A stretch of 64,000 bases of DNA from Streptomyces sp. R41 (lineage in GTDB: Bacteria > Actinomycetota > Actinomycetes > Streptomycetales > Streptomycetaceae), in the NCBI RefSeq assembly GCF_041053055.1, contig NZ_CP163443.1, forward strand, positions 7,361,001-7,425,000, given 5' to 3'. The position numbers and the translations under genes were made by a program. Positions 42,625 to 50,168 of the stretch are shown piece by piece (position 1 is the first letter of the stretch; every line of letters begins with the position of its first letter). The notes under the pieces are model-generated. The model saw only the letters and a program-made list of their open reading frames with translations, was not told where the DNA came from and searched no databases.

Positions 42625-43242
42625 TCAGCCGGCGTTCTTGATCGCCGAGATGTCGAAGTTCAGCTTGATCTTGTCGGAGACGAGGAATCCACCGGTTTCA
42701 AGGGCCGCGTTCCAGGTCAGACCCCACTCGGAGCGCAGGATCTCGGCCTTGCCCTCGAAGCCCACGCGCTCGTTGCCGAACGGGTCCTTCGCGGAGCCGT
42801 TGAACTCCAGGTCGATGGTGATCGGCTTCGTCGTGCCGAGGATCTCCAGGTCACCGGTGATCCGGTAGTCGTCGCCGCCCAGGGCCTCCGCCTTGGTGGA
42901 GCGGAAGGTCATCGTGGGGAACTCGTCGACCTTGAAGAAGTCGGAGCTCTTCAGGTGGCCGTCACGGTCCGCGGAACCGGTCTCGACGCTCTCCATCTTG
43001 ATGTCGATGGTGGCCGTGGACTTGGAGGGGTCCGTGCCGTCCAGGTGCAGGGCGCCCTCGAACTCCTGGAAGCTGCCCTTGACGTTCGTCACCATCGCGT
43101 GGCGCGCGACGAAGCCGAACGACGAGTGCGCCGGGTCGATCGTGTAGTCACCGGTCAGTGCGGCCAGGTCGGGGCTCACGGCGGAGGGTGCCGTGCTGAC
43201 GTTGGTGTCCGTGGTGTCGCTCTTGCGGCCGAAGATGCCCAT
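42625..43242 (-). CDS. YceI-family protein (polyisoprenoid-binding-like lipocalin fold)
   Basis: The 205-residue protein has a polar 25-residue lead (MGIFGRKSDTTDTNVSTAPS) and then a complete YceI domain. The domain shows GDYTIDPAHSSFGFVARHAM, TNVKGSFQEFEG, DGHLKSSDFFKVDEFPTMTF and TKPITIDLEFNG, and ends EWGLTWNAALETGGFLVSDK. The eight-stranded barrel binds long isoprenoid chains. Related cytoplasmic forms are induced by stress. No signal peptide is evident. AAGGAG lies just before the ATG. Two TTGAA-type dyads in the promoter suggest MarR-like control. Confidence 0.88.
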   Translation of the reverse strand: MGIFGRKSDTTDTNVSTAPSAVSPDLAALTGDYTIDPAHSSFGFVARHAMVTNVKGSFQEFEGALHLDGTDPSKSTATIDIKMESVETGSADRDGHLKSSDFFKVDEFPTMTFRSTKAEALGGDDYRITGDLEILGTTKPITIDLEFNGSAKDPFGNERVGFEGKAEILRSEWGLTWNAALETGGFLVSDKIKLNFDISAIKNAG

Positions 43243-43275
43243 GACGTGCTCCTTGGGGGACGAGTGGTCGATTCT

Positions 43276-43335
43276 GTTGAATCTTCAACGAGCTCAACAC
43301 GGCCGACTGTAGACCTATTCCGTTCAAGTTTCAAC
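43276..43335. promoter_or_regulatory. Pair of TTGAA-type dyads upstream of yceI
   Basis: GTTGAATCTTCAAC (43276-43289) is a perfect dyad. GTTCAAGTTTCAAC (43322-43335) is an imperfect copy 46 bp away. MarR-type regulators of YceI genes use this kind of site, but no such regulator is adjacent. Confidence 0.45.
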
Positions 43336-43479
43336 ATCATCCGTAGCGTGTTGGTGACGTCACTTTTGGTTGGTCTCGCACGCCCTCTGGCGGACGCGCG
43401 TAGACCTCGGGCACCATCTCCGTGCACCGCCTGCACAGCCGCCCCATAGGAAGCACGGTCGTCCGCAGGAAGGGTCCCC

Positions 43480-43977
43480 ATGAAGTTCCGCTCCGCTCTG
43501 ACCGCCCTCGCCCTCGTCGTCGCCCCCGGTGTCGCGGTCGTCGGCACCGCCACCGACGCCTTCGCCGTCACCAAGATCAGTCACGCCACGGCGACCTCGA
43601 TGTTCCGCGAGGTCGGCATCACCTGGTCCTCGTCCGGCGGCTGTTCCGACCGGAACAACCCCACCTGTACGTCCTTCGAGCAGCTCAACCTCGCCACCGC
43701 GCAGGGCGCCCAGACCCTCAAGCGGGCCAGTGGCTGCGCGCTCAACATCACCGGCGGCACCGAGACCGGCCACGCGAGCGGTACGTACTCGCACTGGAAC
43801 GGCTACAAGCTCGACTACGGCAAGAACACCTGCGTCACCGCCTACATCAAGAACAACTTCACCTACATCGGCCTGCGCGGCGACGGCGCCCCGCAGTACA
43901 AGTCCGGCTCCGGCAACATCTACGCCGACGAGGGCAGCCACTGGGACGTCCTCTACTACAACTGTGGCGGCTGTTAG
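43480..43977 (+). CDS. Secreted protein with M15/hedgehog-like zinc-site pattern
   Basis: The 165-residue precursor has a Sec signal (ALTALALVVAPGVAVVGTAT, cut after AFA). The mature domain has four to six Cys and two motifs, YSHWNGYKLDYG and GSHWDVLYYN. They match the HxxxxxxD and HW(D/H)V ligand pattern of LAS/M15-type D-Ala-D-Ala carboxypeptidases and hedgehog-fold domains. A peptidoglycan peptidase or binding role is inferred. The final zinc His is replaced by Asp in HWDV relative to the usual HWH, though the first His may serve. The stop is 2 bp before the lyase start. Confidence 0.55.
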   Translation: MKFRSALTALALVVAPGVAVVGTATDAFAVTKISHATATSMFREVGITWSSSGGCSDRNNPTCTSFEQLNLATAQGAQTLKRASGCALNITGGTETGHASGTYSHWNGYKLDYGKNTCVTAYIKNNFTYIGLRGDGAPQYKSGSGNIYADEGSHWDVLYYNCGGC

Positions 43978-43979
43978 GC

Positions 43980-46323
43980 GTGAAGGCCACTCGTCGTACG
44001 TTCCTGCTCGCGGCCGCCCTTCTGGCGGCCGCGGCACCCCCGGCCGACGCCCCCGGCCGACGCCGCCGCCGACGCCGCCGCCGACGCCGCCGCCGACGAA
44101 TACACCACCCTCCGGCACCGCTGGCTCGACATCGCCCTCGGCACTGGCTACGACCCCACCGCCGAGCCCTACGCATCCCGCCTGCGCGAAACCGGCGAAC
44201 TCGCCCGCGGCTTCGGCGCGACCATGGCTCCGACAGCCGTATCCCTCTGGCCGGGCTACCCCTTCGACCCGCCTTCCGGCATCACCCAGAGCTACGGCCG
44301 GCTGTGGACGATGACGCAGGCGTACGTCCAGGAGGGCACCGGATCGACCGGGGACGAGACCTTGCTCGCCAAGGTCCTCAGTGGCCTCGACCACCTCTCC
44401 GCGACGGTCTACAACCCCAGCACCACCCGGTACGGCAACTGGTGGGAATGGCAGATCGGCAGCCCCCGCCTCCTCATGGACATCGTCGCCGCCCTGTACG
44501 ACGAGCTGCCCCAGCCTCAGCGGGAGGCCGCCTGTGCCGCCGTCGACCACTTCATCCCCGAAGCCGTGCTCCGCGACTACTCGGGCACCTCCACCGGCGC
44601 CAACCGCGTCGACCTGTGCCGGTCCGTCGCGCTGCGGGGCATCCTCGGCCGGACTCCCGAGAGGATCGCGCTCGCCCGGGACGCGCTCTCGCCCGTCTTC
44701 CCGTACGTGACGACGGGGGACGGGCTGTACGAGGACGGCTCGTTCGTACAGCACACCTGGGTCGCGTACTCGGGGACGTACGGGCAGGTCATGCTCGACG
44801 GACTGGGGCGGCTGTTCGCTCTGCTCGCCGGGTCGAGCTGGGCGGTGACGGACCCGAACCGGCAGATCGCCCTGGACGGCGTCGAGCACGCGTACGCGCC
44901 CCTCATCCACGACGGGCTGGTGATGGACAGTGTCAACGGGCGGGCCATCAGCCGGGGTTACCTGAAGAGCGACGACCGGCACGTGATGCGCGGCGACCAC
45001 TTCCACGGGCAGGGGCTGATCGCCGCGATCGCGCTGCTGGCCAAGGGAGCGAGTGCGGCCGAGCGGGAGCGCTGGTACGGGCTGATCAAGGGGTGGATCG
45101 AGCGGGACACGGTGACCCCGATCCTCACGGCGCCCCAGTTCGGGGTCGCCGATCTCGCCCGGCTGCGCACCATCGCCGGCTCGGCCGCGGAACCCGCGCC
45201 CGAGACCGCCGGACACCACCTCTTCGCGGCCATGGACCGCGCCGTGCACCGTGGCCCGGGCTTCACCGCCAACCTCTCCATGGCGTCCGAGCGGATCGCA
45301 CACTACGAGTGCGGCAACGGTGAGAACCCGCGCGGCTGGCACACCGGTGCCGGGATGACGCTGTGGTGGGCCGACAGGCAGTCCGACCAGTACACGGACT
45401 GGTTCTGGCCCACGGTGGACTGGTACCGGCTGCCTGGAACGACCGTGTCCACCAAGCGACTTGCCGACAAAGAGGGCGGTGAGTGGGGAGCGGCGAGGCC
45501 CACCGTGCGCTGGGTCGGCGGTGCGACGGACGGCACGTACGCGGCCGTGGGGCAGCACCTCAAAGGGCTCGGCTCCACCCTCGAAGCCCGCAAGTCGTGG
45601 TTCTGCGTCACGGACTCCCTCATCTGCCTGGGCGCGGGGATCACGGCCTCCGACGGTGTGCCCGTCGAGACGGTGGTCGACAATCGCAACCTGGGGGAGG
45701 GCGGCACGCAGCGGTTCACCGCCGCTCGCGGATGGGCTCATCTCGAGGGCCACGGGGGGTGGGTGTTTCCGGACGGTACGTCGGCCCTGCGCACCCTCCG
45801 CGAGGACCGCACCGGCGCCTGGTCCGACATCAACACCACCAGCACCACCGAACGGCGCACCCGGCGCTGGCAGACGCTCTGGCTGGACCATGGCACGGAC
45901 CCGGCCGGGGCGACGTATGCCTATCTCCTGATGCCCGGCGCCTCACGCGGTGATGTCGCGGCCCGTGCGGCGGACCGCGAGTGGCTGTGCGTCCTCGCCA
46001 ACGACGCCCGCTGCCAGGCCGTTCTGGTGCGCTCCCTCGGCCTGACGGCCGCGAACTTCTGGGAGGCCGGCACGGCGGGCCCGCTGAGTGCCTCGGCGGG
46101 TGCGAGCGTTCTCGTACGGCGCCGGGGGCGTACCGCTACCCTCTGTGTGAGCGAGCCGCCGCGTACCGGGGAGCCGCTGGAGATCGTCTGGGACCGGCCG
46201 GTGCGCGGGGTCGTCAGCGCGGATCCGACGGTCGAGATCCTCGGGACGGGCCGCCGGCTCAGGGTCCGTGTCACTCCAAGGATGGCATGCGCCACTCATG
46301 AATGTGAGGTGGCTCTCAGGTGA
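43980..46323 (+). pseudogene. Polysaccharide lyase family 8, signal peptide out of frame
   Basis: GTG 43980 encodes a Tat/Sec-like signal VKATRRTFLLAAALLAAAAP. The mature PL8 sequence (ADEYTTLRHRWLDIALGTGY onward) is in another frame, open to 46323. A 13-bp tandem duplication at 44037-44062 causes the shift. Removing one copy joins the two as a normal secreted lyase of about 775 residues. Catalytic features remain: Asn in YGNWWEWQIG, His/Tyr in FVQHTWVAYSGTYGQ and Arg/Glu in HYECGNGENPRGWHTG. PL8 cleaves hyaluronan, chondroitin or xanthan. As it stands, translation could start only at an internal ATG (44224) without a signal. Confidence 0.8.
44037..44062 (+). repeat. 13-bp tandem duplication breaking the PL8 signal peptide
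   Basis: CCCCCGGCCGACG occurs twice in direct succession (44037-44049 and 44050-44062), followed by 12-bp GCCGACGCC-type repeats encoding ADAA. Thirteen is 1 modulo 3, so gain or loss of one copy switches frame. Confidence 0.9.
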
Positions 46324-46477
46324 CTCCTTTGTGTGACCTCTACAACCCGAAGGCCCTCTGAGCAGTCAGATCGCCTGCATGTAGTCGTGGTTCTGTTCAG
46401 GGGCACCAGGAAAACGGGCCGGAGACTGTACGGAGTCGACGGCTCGCTTTCCTTGGTGGGCTTCGTAAGGTCACTAC

Positions 46478-48076
46478 ATGACCGTTTTGGATGAGGCTGG
46501 ATCCGCAAGCTCCACAGGCGAGCCCACGGACGCGCGCGGGCGCGTGGCCGAACTGCACGCGATCCGTGCGGAGGCGCTGCGGGGCCCCAGTGAGAAGGCG
46601 ACCGAGGCGCAGCACGCCAAGGGCAAGCTGACCGCCCGGGAGCGTATCGAGCTGCTGCTGGACGCGGGCTCCTTCCAGGAGGTCGAGCAGCTGCGCCGGC
46701 ACCGGGCGACCGGGTTCGGCCTGGAGGCCAAGAAGCCGTACAGCGACGGTGTGATCACCGGCTGGGGCACGGTGGAGGGCCGTACGGTCTTCGTGTACGC
46801 GCACGACTTCCGGATCTTCGGCGGCGCGCTGGGTGAGGCCCACGCCACGAAGATCCACAAGATCATGGACATGGCCATCGCGGCCGGCGCGCCGCTGGTG
46901 TCCCTGAACGACGGCGCGGGCGCCCGTATCCAGGAGGGCGTCTCGGCGCTCGCCGGCTACGGCGGCATCTTCCAGCGCAACACCAGGGCGTCGGGCGTGA
47001 TCCCGCAGATCAGCGTGATGCTCGGCCCGTGCGCGGGCGGCGCGGCCTACAGCCCGGCGCTGACGGACTTCGTGTTCATGGTCCGTGACACCTCGCAGAT
47101 GTTCATCACCGGCCCGGACGTGGTCAAGGCCGTCACCGGCGAGGAGATCACGCAGAACGGCCTGGGCGGCGCGGACGTGCACGCCGAGACGTCGGGCGTG
47201 TGCCACTTCGCGTACGACGACGAGGAGACCTGCATCGCCGAGGTGCGCTACCTCCTGTCGATGCTGCCGCAGAACAACCGCGAGAACCCCCCGCACGTCG
47301 CCTCCGAGGACCCGGCGGACCGCCGCTCGGACATCCTGCTGGACCTGGTTCCGGCGGACGGCAACCGCCCGTACGACATGGCCAAGGTCATCGAGGAACT
47401 CGTCGACGACGGCGACTACCTGGAGGTCCACGAGCGCTGGGCGCGCAACATCATCTGCGCGCTGGCCCGCCTCGACGGCCAGGTCGTCGGCATCGTCGCC
47501 AACCAGCCGCAGACCCTCGCGGGCGTGCTGGACATCGAAGCCTCCGAAAAAGCTGCGCGCTTTGTCCAGATGTGTGACGCTTTTAACATTCCGATCGTCA
47601 CCCTCCTGGACGTCCCCGGATTCCTCCCGGGCGTCGACCAGGAGCACGGCGGGATCATTCGACACGGCGCGAAGCTCCTCTACGCCTACTGCAACGCGAC
47701 CGTACCGAGGATCTCGCTCATCCTGCGCAAGGCGTACGGAGGTGCCTACATCGTCATGGACAGCCAGTCCATCGGTGCCGACCTCACCTACGCCTGGCCC
47801 ACCAACGAGATCGCCGTGATGGGTGCGGAAGGTGCCGCCAACGTCATCTTCCGCCGCCAGATCGCCGAGGCAGCCGATCCCGAGGCGATGCGGGTGCGCA
47901 TGGTCAAGGAGTACAAGGCCGAGCTGATGCACCCGTACTACGCGGCGGAGCGGGGCCTGGTCGACGACGTCATCGACCCGGCGGAAACCCGCGAGGTCCT
48001 GATCAAGTCGCTCGCGATGCTGCACACCAAGCACGCGGACCTGCCCTCGCGCAAGCACGGCAACCCCCCGCAGTAA
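46478..48076 (+). CDS. accB: Acyl-CoA carboxylase beta subunit (carboxyltransferase)
   Basis: The 532-residue carboxyltransferase transfers carboxyl from biotin to acetyl- or propionyl-CoA, giving malonyl- or methylmalonyl-CoA. Motifs are KGKLTARERIELLLDAGSFQ, LNDGAGARIQEGVSALAGYG, MLGPCAGGAAYSPALTDF and DVPGFLPGVDQEHGGIIRHG, ending in RKAYGGAYIVM. Association with the epsilon subunit gene 57 bp downstream marks it as AccB rather than PccB. That complex is reported to be the essential acetyl-CoA carboxylase of S. coelicolor. A stretch near 47537-47593 uses AT-ending codons unusual for this genome. TAAGG precedes the ATG. Confidence 0.92.
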   Translation: MTVLDEAGSASSTGEPTDARGRVAELHAIRAEALRGPSEKATEAQHAKGKLTARERIELLLDAGSFQEVEQLRRHRATGFGLEAKKPYSDGVITGWGTVEGRTVFVYAHDFRIFGGALGEAHATKIHKIMDMAIAAGAPLVSLNDGAGARIQEGVSALAGYGGIFQRNTRASGVIPQISVMLGPCAGGAAYSPALTDFVFMVRDTSQMFITGPDVVKAVTGEEITQNGLGGADVHAETSGVCHFAYDDEETCIAEVRYLLSMLPQNNRENPPHVASEDPADRRSDILLDLVPADGNRPYDMAKVIEELVDDGDYLEVHERWARNIICALARLDGQVVGIVANQPQTLAGVLDIEASEKAARFVQMCDAFNIPIVTLLDVPGFLPGVDQEHGGIIRHGAKLLYAYCNATVPRISLILRKAYGGAYIVMDSQSIGADLTYAWPTNEIAVMGAEGAANVIFRRQIAEAADPEAMRVRMVKEYKAELMHPYYAAERGLVDDVIDPAETREVLIKSLAMLHTKHADLPSRKHGNPPQ

Positions 48077-48133
48077 CCCTGCGGATCCTCCGCGGCAGCC
48101 CCGCGGAAACCTCTCTCACGGAGACTGACACCT

Positions 48134-48325
48134 ATGAGCACCCCTGACATCCGCGTCGAGAAGGGCCACGCCGAGCCCGAGGAAGTCGCCGCCATCACGG
48201 CCATCCTCCTGGCTCGCGCGGCCGCCGCCTCCACCGATGCGCCGGCCCACCGCGGCCGCCTCAAGGCCGGCTGGCGCCGCCTTGAGCGCGAGCCCGGCTT
48301 CCGCGCTCCGCACAGCTGGCACTGA
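48134..48325 (+). CDS. accE: Acyl-CoA carboxylase epsilon subunit
   Basis: The 63-residue protein starts MSTPDIRVEKGHAEPEEVAA. It contains an Ala-rich helix (ITAILLARAAAAS) and ends GRLKAGWRRLEREPGFRAPH plus SWH. This matches the small actinobacterial epsilon subunit, which binds the beta hexamer and raises activity of the complex. GGAG lies upstream. It follows accB closely and ends at a pair of terminator hairpins. Confidence 0.88.
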   Translation: MSTPDIRVEKGHAEPEEVAAITAILLARAAAASTDAPAHRGRLKAGWRRLEREPGFRAPHSWH

Positions 48326-48344
48326 CTCCTCCAGCGCGCACGGT

Positions 48345-48380
48345 CACGGCCCCGCTCTCCTTCGGGAGGGCGGGGCCGTG
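48345..48380 (+). terminator. Terminator after accE
   Basis: CACGGCCCCGC (48345-48355) pairs with GCGGGGCCGTG (48370-48380). The inner CTCC/GGAG extends the stem around TTCG. Confidence 0.75.
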
Positions 48381-48423
48381 CTGTTCGGTTCACCGGTGAC
48401 CGGGCTTCCCCCGGCCGCGGGAT

Positions 48424-48469
48424 GAGAACGGCCCCCGTACCTCCTGAGGGAGGGACGGGGGCCGTTCTC
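48424..48469. terminator. Bidirectional terminator between accE and conservon 1
   Basis: GAGAACGGCCCCCGT (48424-48438) and ACGGGGGCCGTTCTC (48455-48469) form a perfect 15-bp stem between convergent operons. Confidence 0.8.
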
Positions 48470-48488
48470 GCAGTGTGCGGTGCCCGCG

Positions 48489-49070
48489 CTAGCGCAGGCG
48501 CGCCATCAGGGCGTGCTCGACCAGCGTGATCAGCGTGGACTTGGCGTCCGCGCGGTGGCGGGCGTCCGTCGTGATGATCGGGGTGTCGGGGCCGATCTGG
48601 AGGGCCTCGCGGACCTCGTCGGGGTTGTACGGCTGGTTGCCGTCGAAGCCGTTCAGCGCGATGACGAAGGGCAGGCCGCTGTTCTCGAAGTAGTCGACCG
48701 CGGGGAAGCAGTCGGCGAGACGGCGGGTGTCCACCAGGACGACGGCACCGATGGCGCCGCGGACCAGGTCGTCCCACATGAACCAGAAGCGGTCCTGACC
48801 GGGGGTGCCGAACAGGTAGAGGATCAGGTCCTGGTCCAGGGTGATGCGGCCGAAGTCCATGGCGACGGTGGTCGTCGTCTTGTCTCCGGTGTGCGTGAGG
48901 TCGTCGATGCCCGCGGAAGCGGACGTCATGACGGCCTCGGTGCGCAGCGGGTTGATCTCCGAGACGGCGCCGACGAACGTGGTCTTGCCCACGCCGAAGC
49001 CGCCCGCCACCACGATCTTCGCGGACGTGGTGGAGCGGGAAGGCCCTCCGCTAGAGCTTGCGAAGTCCAC
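48489..49070 (-). CDS. cvnD: Conservon CvnD: Ras-like GTPase (conservon 1)
   Basis: The 193-residue protein starts MDFASSSGGPSRSTTSAKIV. It has the P-loop GGFGVGKTT, a switch-II region LFGTPGQDRFWFMW and, in place of NKxD, the sequence ALNGFDG. CvnD proteins are the GTP-binding output of conservons, which resemble eukaryotic G-protein complexes and influence aerial growth and antibiotic production in Streptomyces. It overlaps cvnC by 20 bp and is the last gene of the operon. It is nearly identical to the CvnD of the adjacent conservon. Confidence 0.93.
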   Translation of the reverse strand: MDFASSSGGPSRSTTSAKIVVAGGFGVGKTTFVGAVSEINPLRTEAVMTSASAGIDDLTHTGDKTTTTVAMDFGRITLDQDLILYLFGTPGQDRFWFMWDDLVRGAIGAVVLVDTRRLADCFPAVDYFENSGLPFVIALNGFDGNQPYNPDEVREALQIGPDTPIITTDARHRADAKSTLITLVEHALMARLR

Positions 49071-49650
49071 TGAGCACCCTTTCGAGCAATGTCACGGCTG
49101 GCTGGCCGCCGGCGCTCTCGTCGCCGCCGGGCTGATGAATGGCGACCAGGCCCGCCTCCGCCAAGTCGGCGACGAGAATCCTGGCCACGCCGAGAGGGAT
49201 CGTCAGCAGGGCCGAGATTTCGGCCACCGACTTGATCTCCCGGCAGAGGTTGCAGATCCGCTGATGCTCGGGCAGCTGGCCCTGCATCTGGTGCGGCTGC
49301 GCGGTGGTGTGCACCAGCGCCTCGATGGCGAGCTGGTAGCGGGGCCTGGTGCGGCCGCCCGTCATGGCGTACGGGCGCACCAGAGGGTTGTTCGACGCCC
49401 CCGCGGGCGACGGCTCGGGTGAGCGTCGCTGCGGTTGCACAGGCTGGATGCGCGGTGCCGGAGGCTGGTCGTACGGCGACGGACCGGGGCCCTGGGGGCC
49501 CTGGGGCGCGTACGGCTGACGCCGGTGGCTGGGCGCGGAGGGGAAGTTGTACCGGTTCGGGTTCTGAGAACCGTCACCCTGGCCGCCCTGCCCCTGGCCG
49601 GGGCCGTACGACCAGTTGCCCGAAGACGAACCGCCTGGGGGTGTTGCCAC
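49051..49650 (-). CDS. cvnC: Conservon CvnC: DUF742 protein (conservon 1)
   Basis: The 199-residue protein has a 75-residue Gly/Gln/Pro-rich N-terminal extension. The DUF742 core follows, with LVRPYAMTGGRTRPRYQLAI, HQRICNLCREIKSVAEISAL, PLGVARILVADLAEAGLVAI and a C-terminal LLERVLSGLRKL. A winged-helix-like fold is expected. CvnC links sensor and GTPase in the membrane-associated complex, by family knowledge. The extension is missing from the CvnC of conservon 2 and could carry different partner contacts. Confidence 0.9.
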   Translation of the reverse strand: MATPPGGSSSGNWSYGPGQGQGGQGDGSQNPNRYNFPSAPSHRRQPYAPQGPQGPGPSPYDQPPAPRIQPVQPQRRSPEPSPAGASNNPLVRPYAMTGGRTRPRYQLAIEALVHTTAQPHQMQGQLPEHQRICNLCREIKSVAEISALLTIPLGVARILVADLAEAGLVAIHQPGGDESAGGQPAVTLLERVLSGLRKL

Positions 49651-49744
49651 TTTCTCCTCCTCCGACTGTGCCGGGCACCCATCACTGTGGGACCGCGTCC
49701 CGAAACCTTACGGCCCCGGGACGCCAATACGCACCGTCTGTCTG

Positions 49745-50167
49745 CTAGTTGAGAAGGCTCCCCTGGAGCTCTGCTCGAAGGTCCGGGGTCAGGACCGTAC
49801 CCGCACGGTCCACCAGAAGCGCCATCTCGTACCCAATGAGACCGATGTCCGCCTCCGGGTGTGCGAGGACCGCGAGCGATGAACCATCGGAAACGGACAT
49901 GATGAAGAGGAATCCTCGCTCCATCTCCACAACCGTCTGGTTCACACTGCCGCCCTCGAAGATGCGGGAGGCACCCGCGGTCAACGAGGTCAGACCGGAG
50001 GCGACGGCCGCCAGCTGGTCGGCGCGGTCACGGGGAAAGCCTTCGGACATCGCCAGAAGGAGTCCGTCGGCGGAGACCACCACCGTGTGGGACACCCCGG
50101 GGGTGTTGTCCACGAAGTTGGTGATCAACCAGTTCAGGTTCTGTGCCGCCTGGCTCATCGGGCTCAC
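49745..50167 (-). CDS. cvnB: Conservon CvnB: roadblock/LC7-domain protein (conservon 1)
   Basis: The roughly 140-residue protein contains MSQAAQNLNWLITNFVDNTP, VVVSADGLLLAMSEGFPRDR and ADQLAAVASGLTSLTAGASR, a complete LC7/roadblock domain of the MglB type that acts on the partner GTPase. I start at GTG 50167 (MSPMSQ), because AGGAG lies 7 nt upstream and the codon follows the cvnA stop by one base. ATG 50158 is the alternative. A 94-bp gap separates it from cvnC. Confidence 0.92.
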   Translation of the reverse strand: MSPMSQAAQNLNWLITNFVDNTPGVSHTVVVSADGLLLAMSEGFPRDRADQLAAVASGLTSLTAGASRIFEGGSVNQTVVEMERGFLFIMSVSDGSSLAVLAHPEADIGLIGYEMALLVDRAGTVLTPDLRAELQGSLLN

Positions 50168-50168
50168 A

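Noticed and set aside
42348..42641. 97-residue plus-strand frame
   Set aside because: Low-complexity Arg/Gly product crossing a perfect hairpin and running into yceI antisense.
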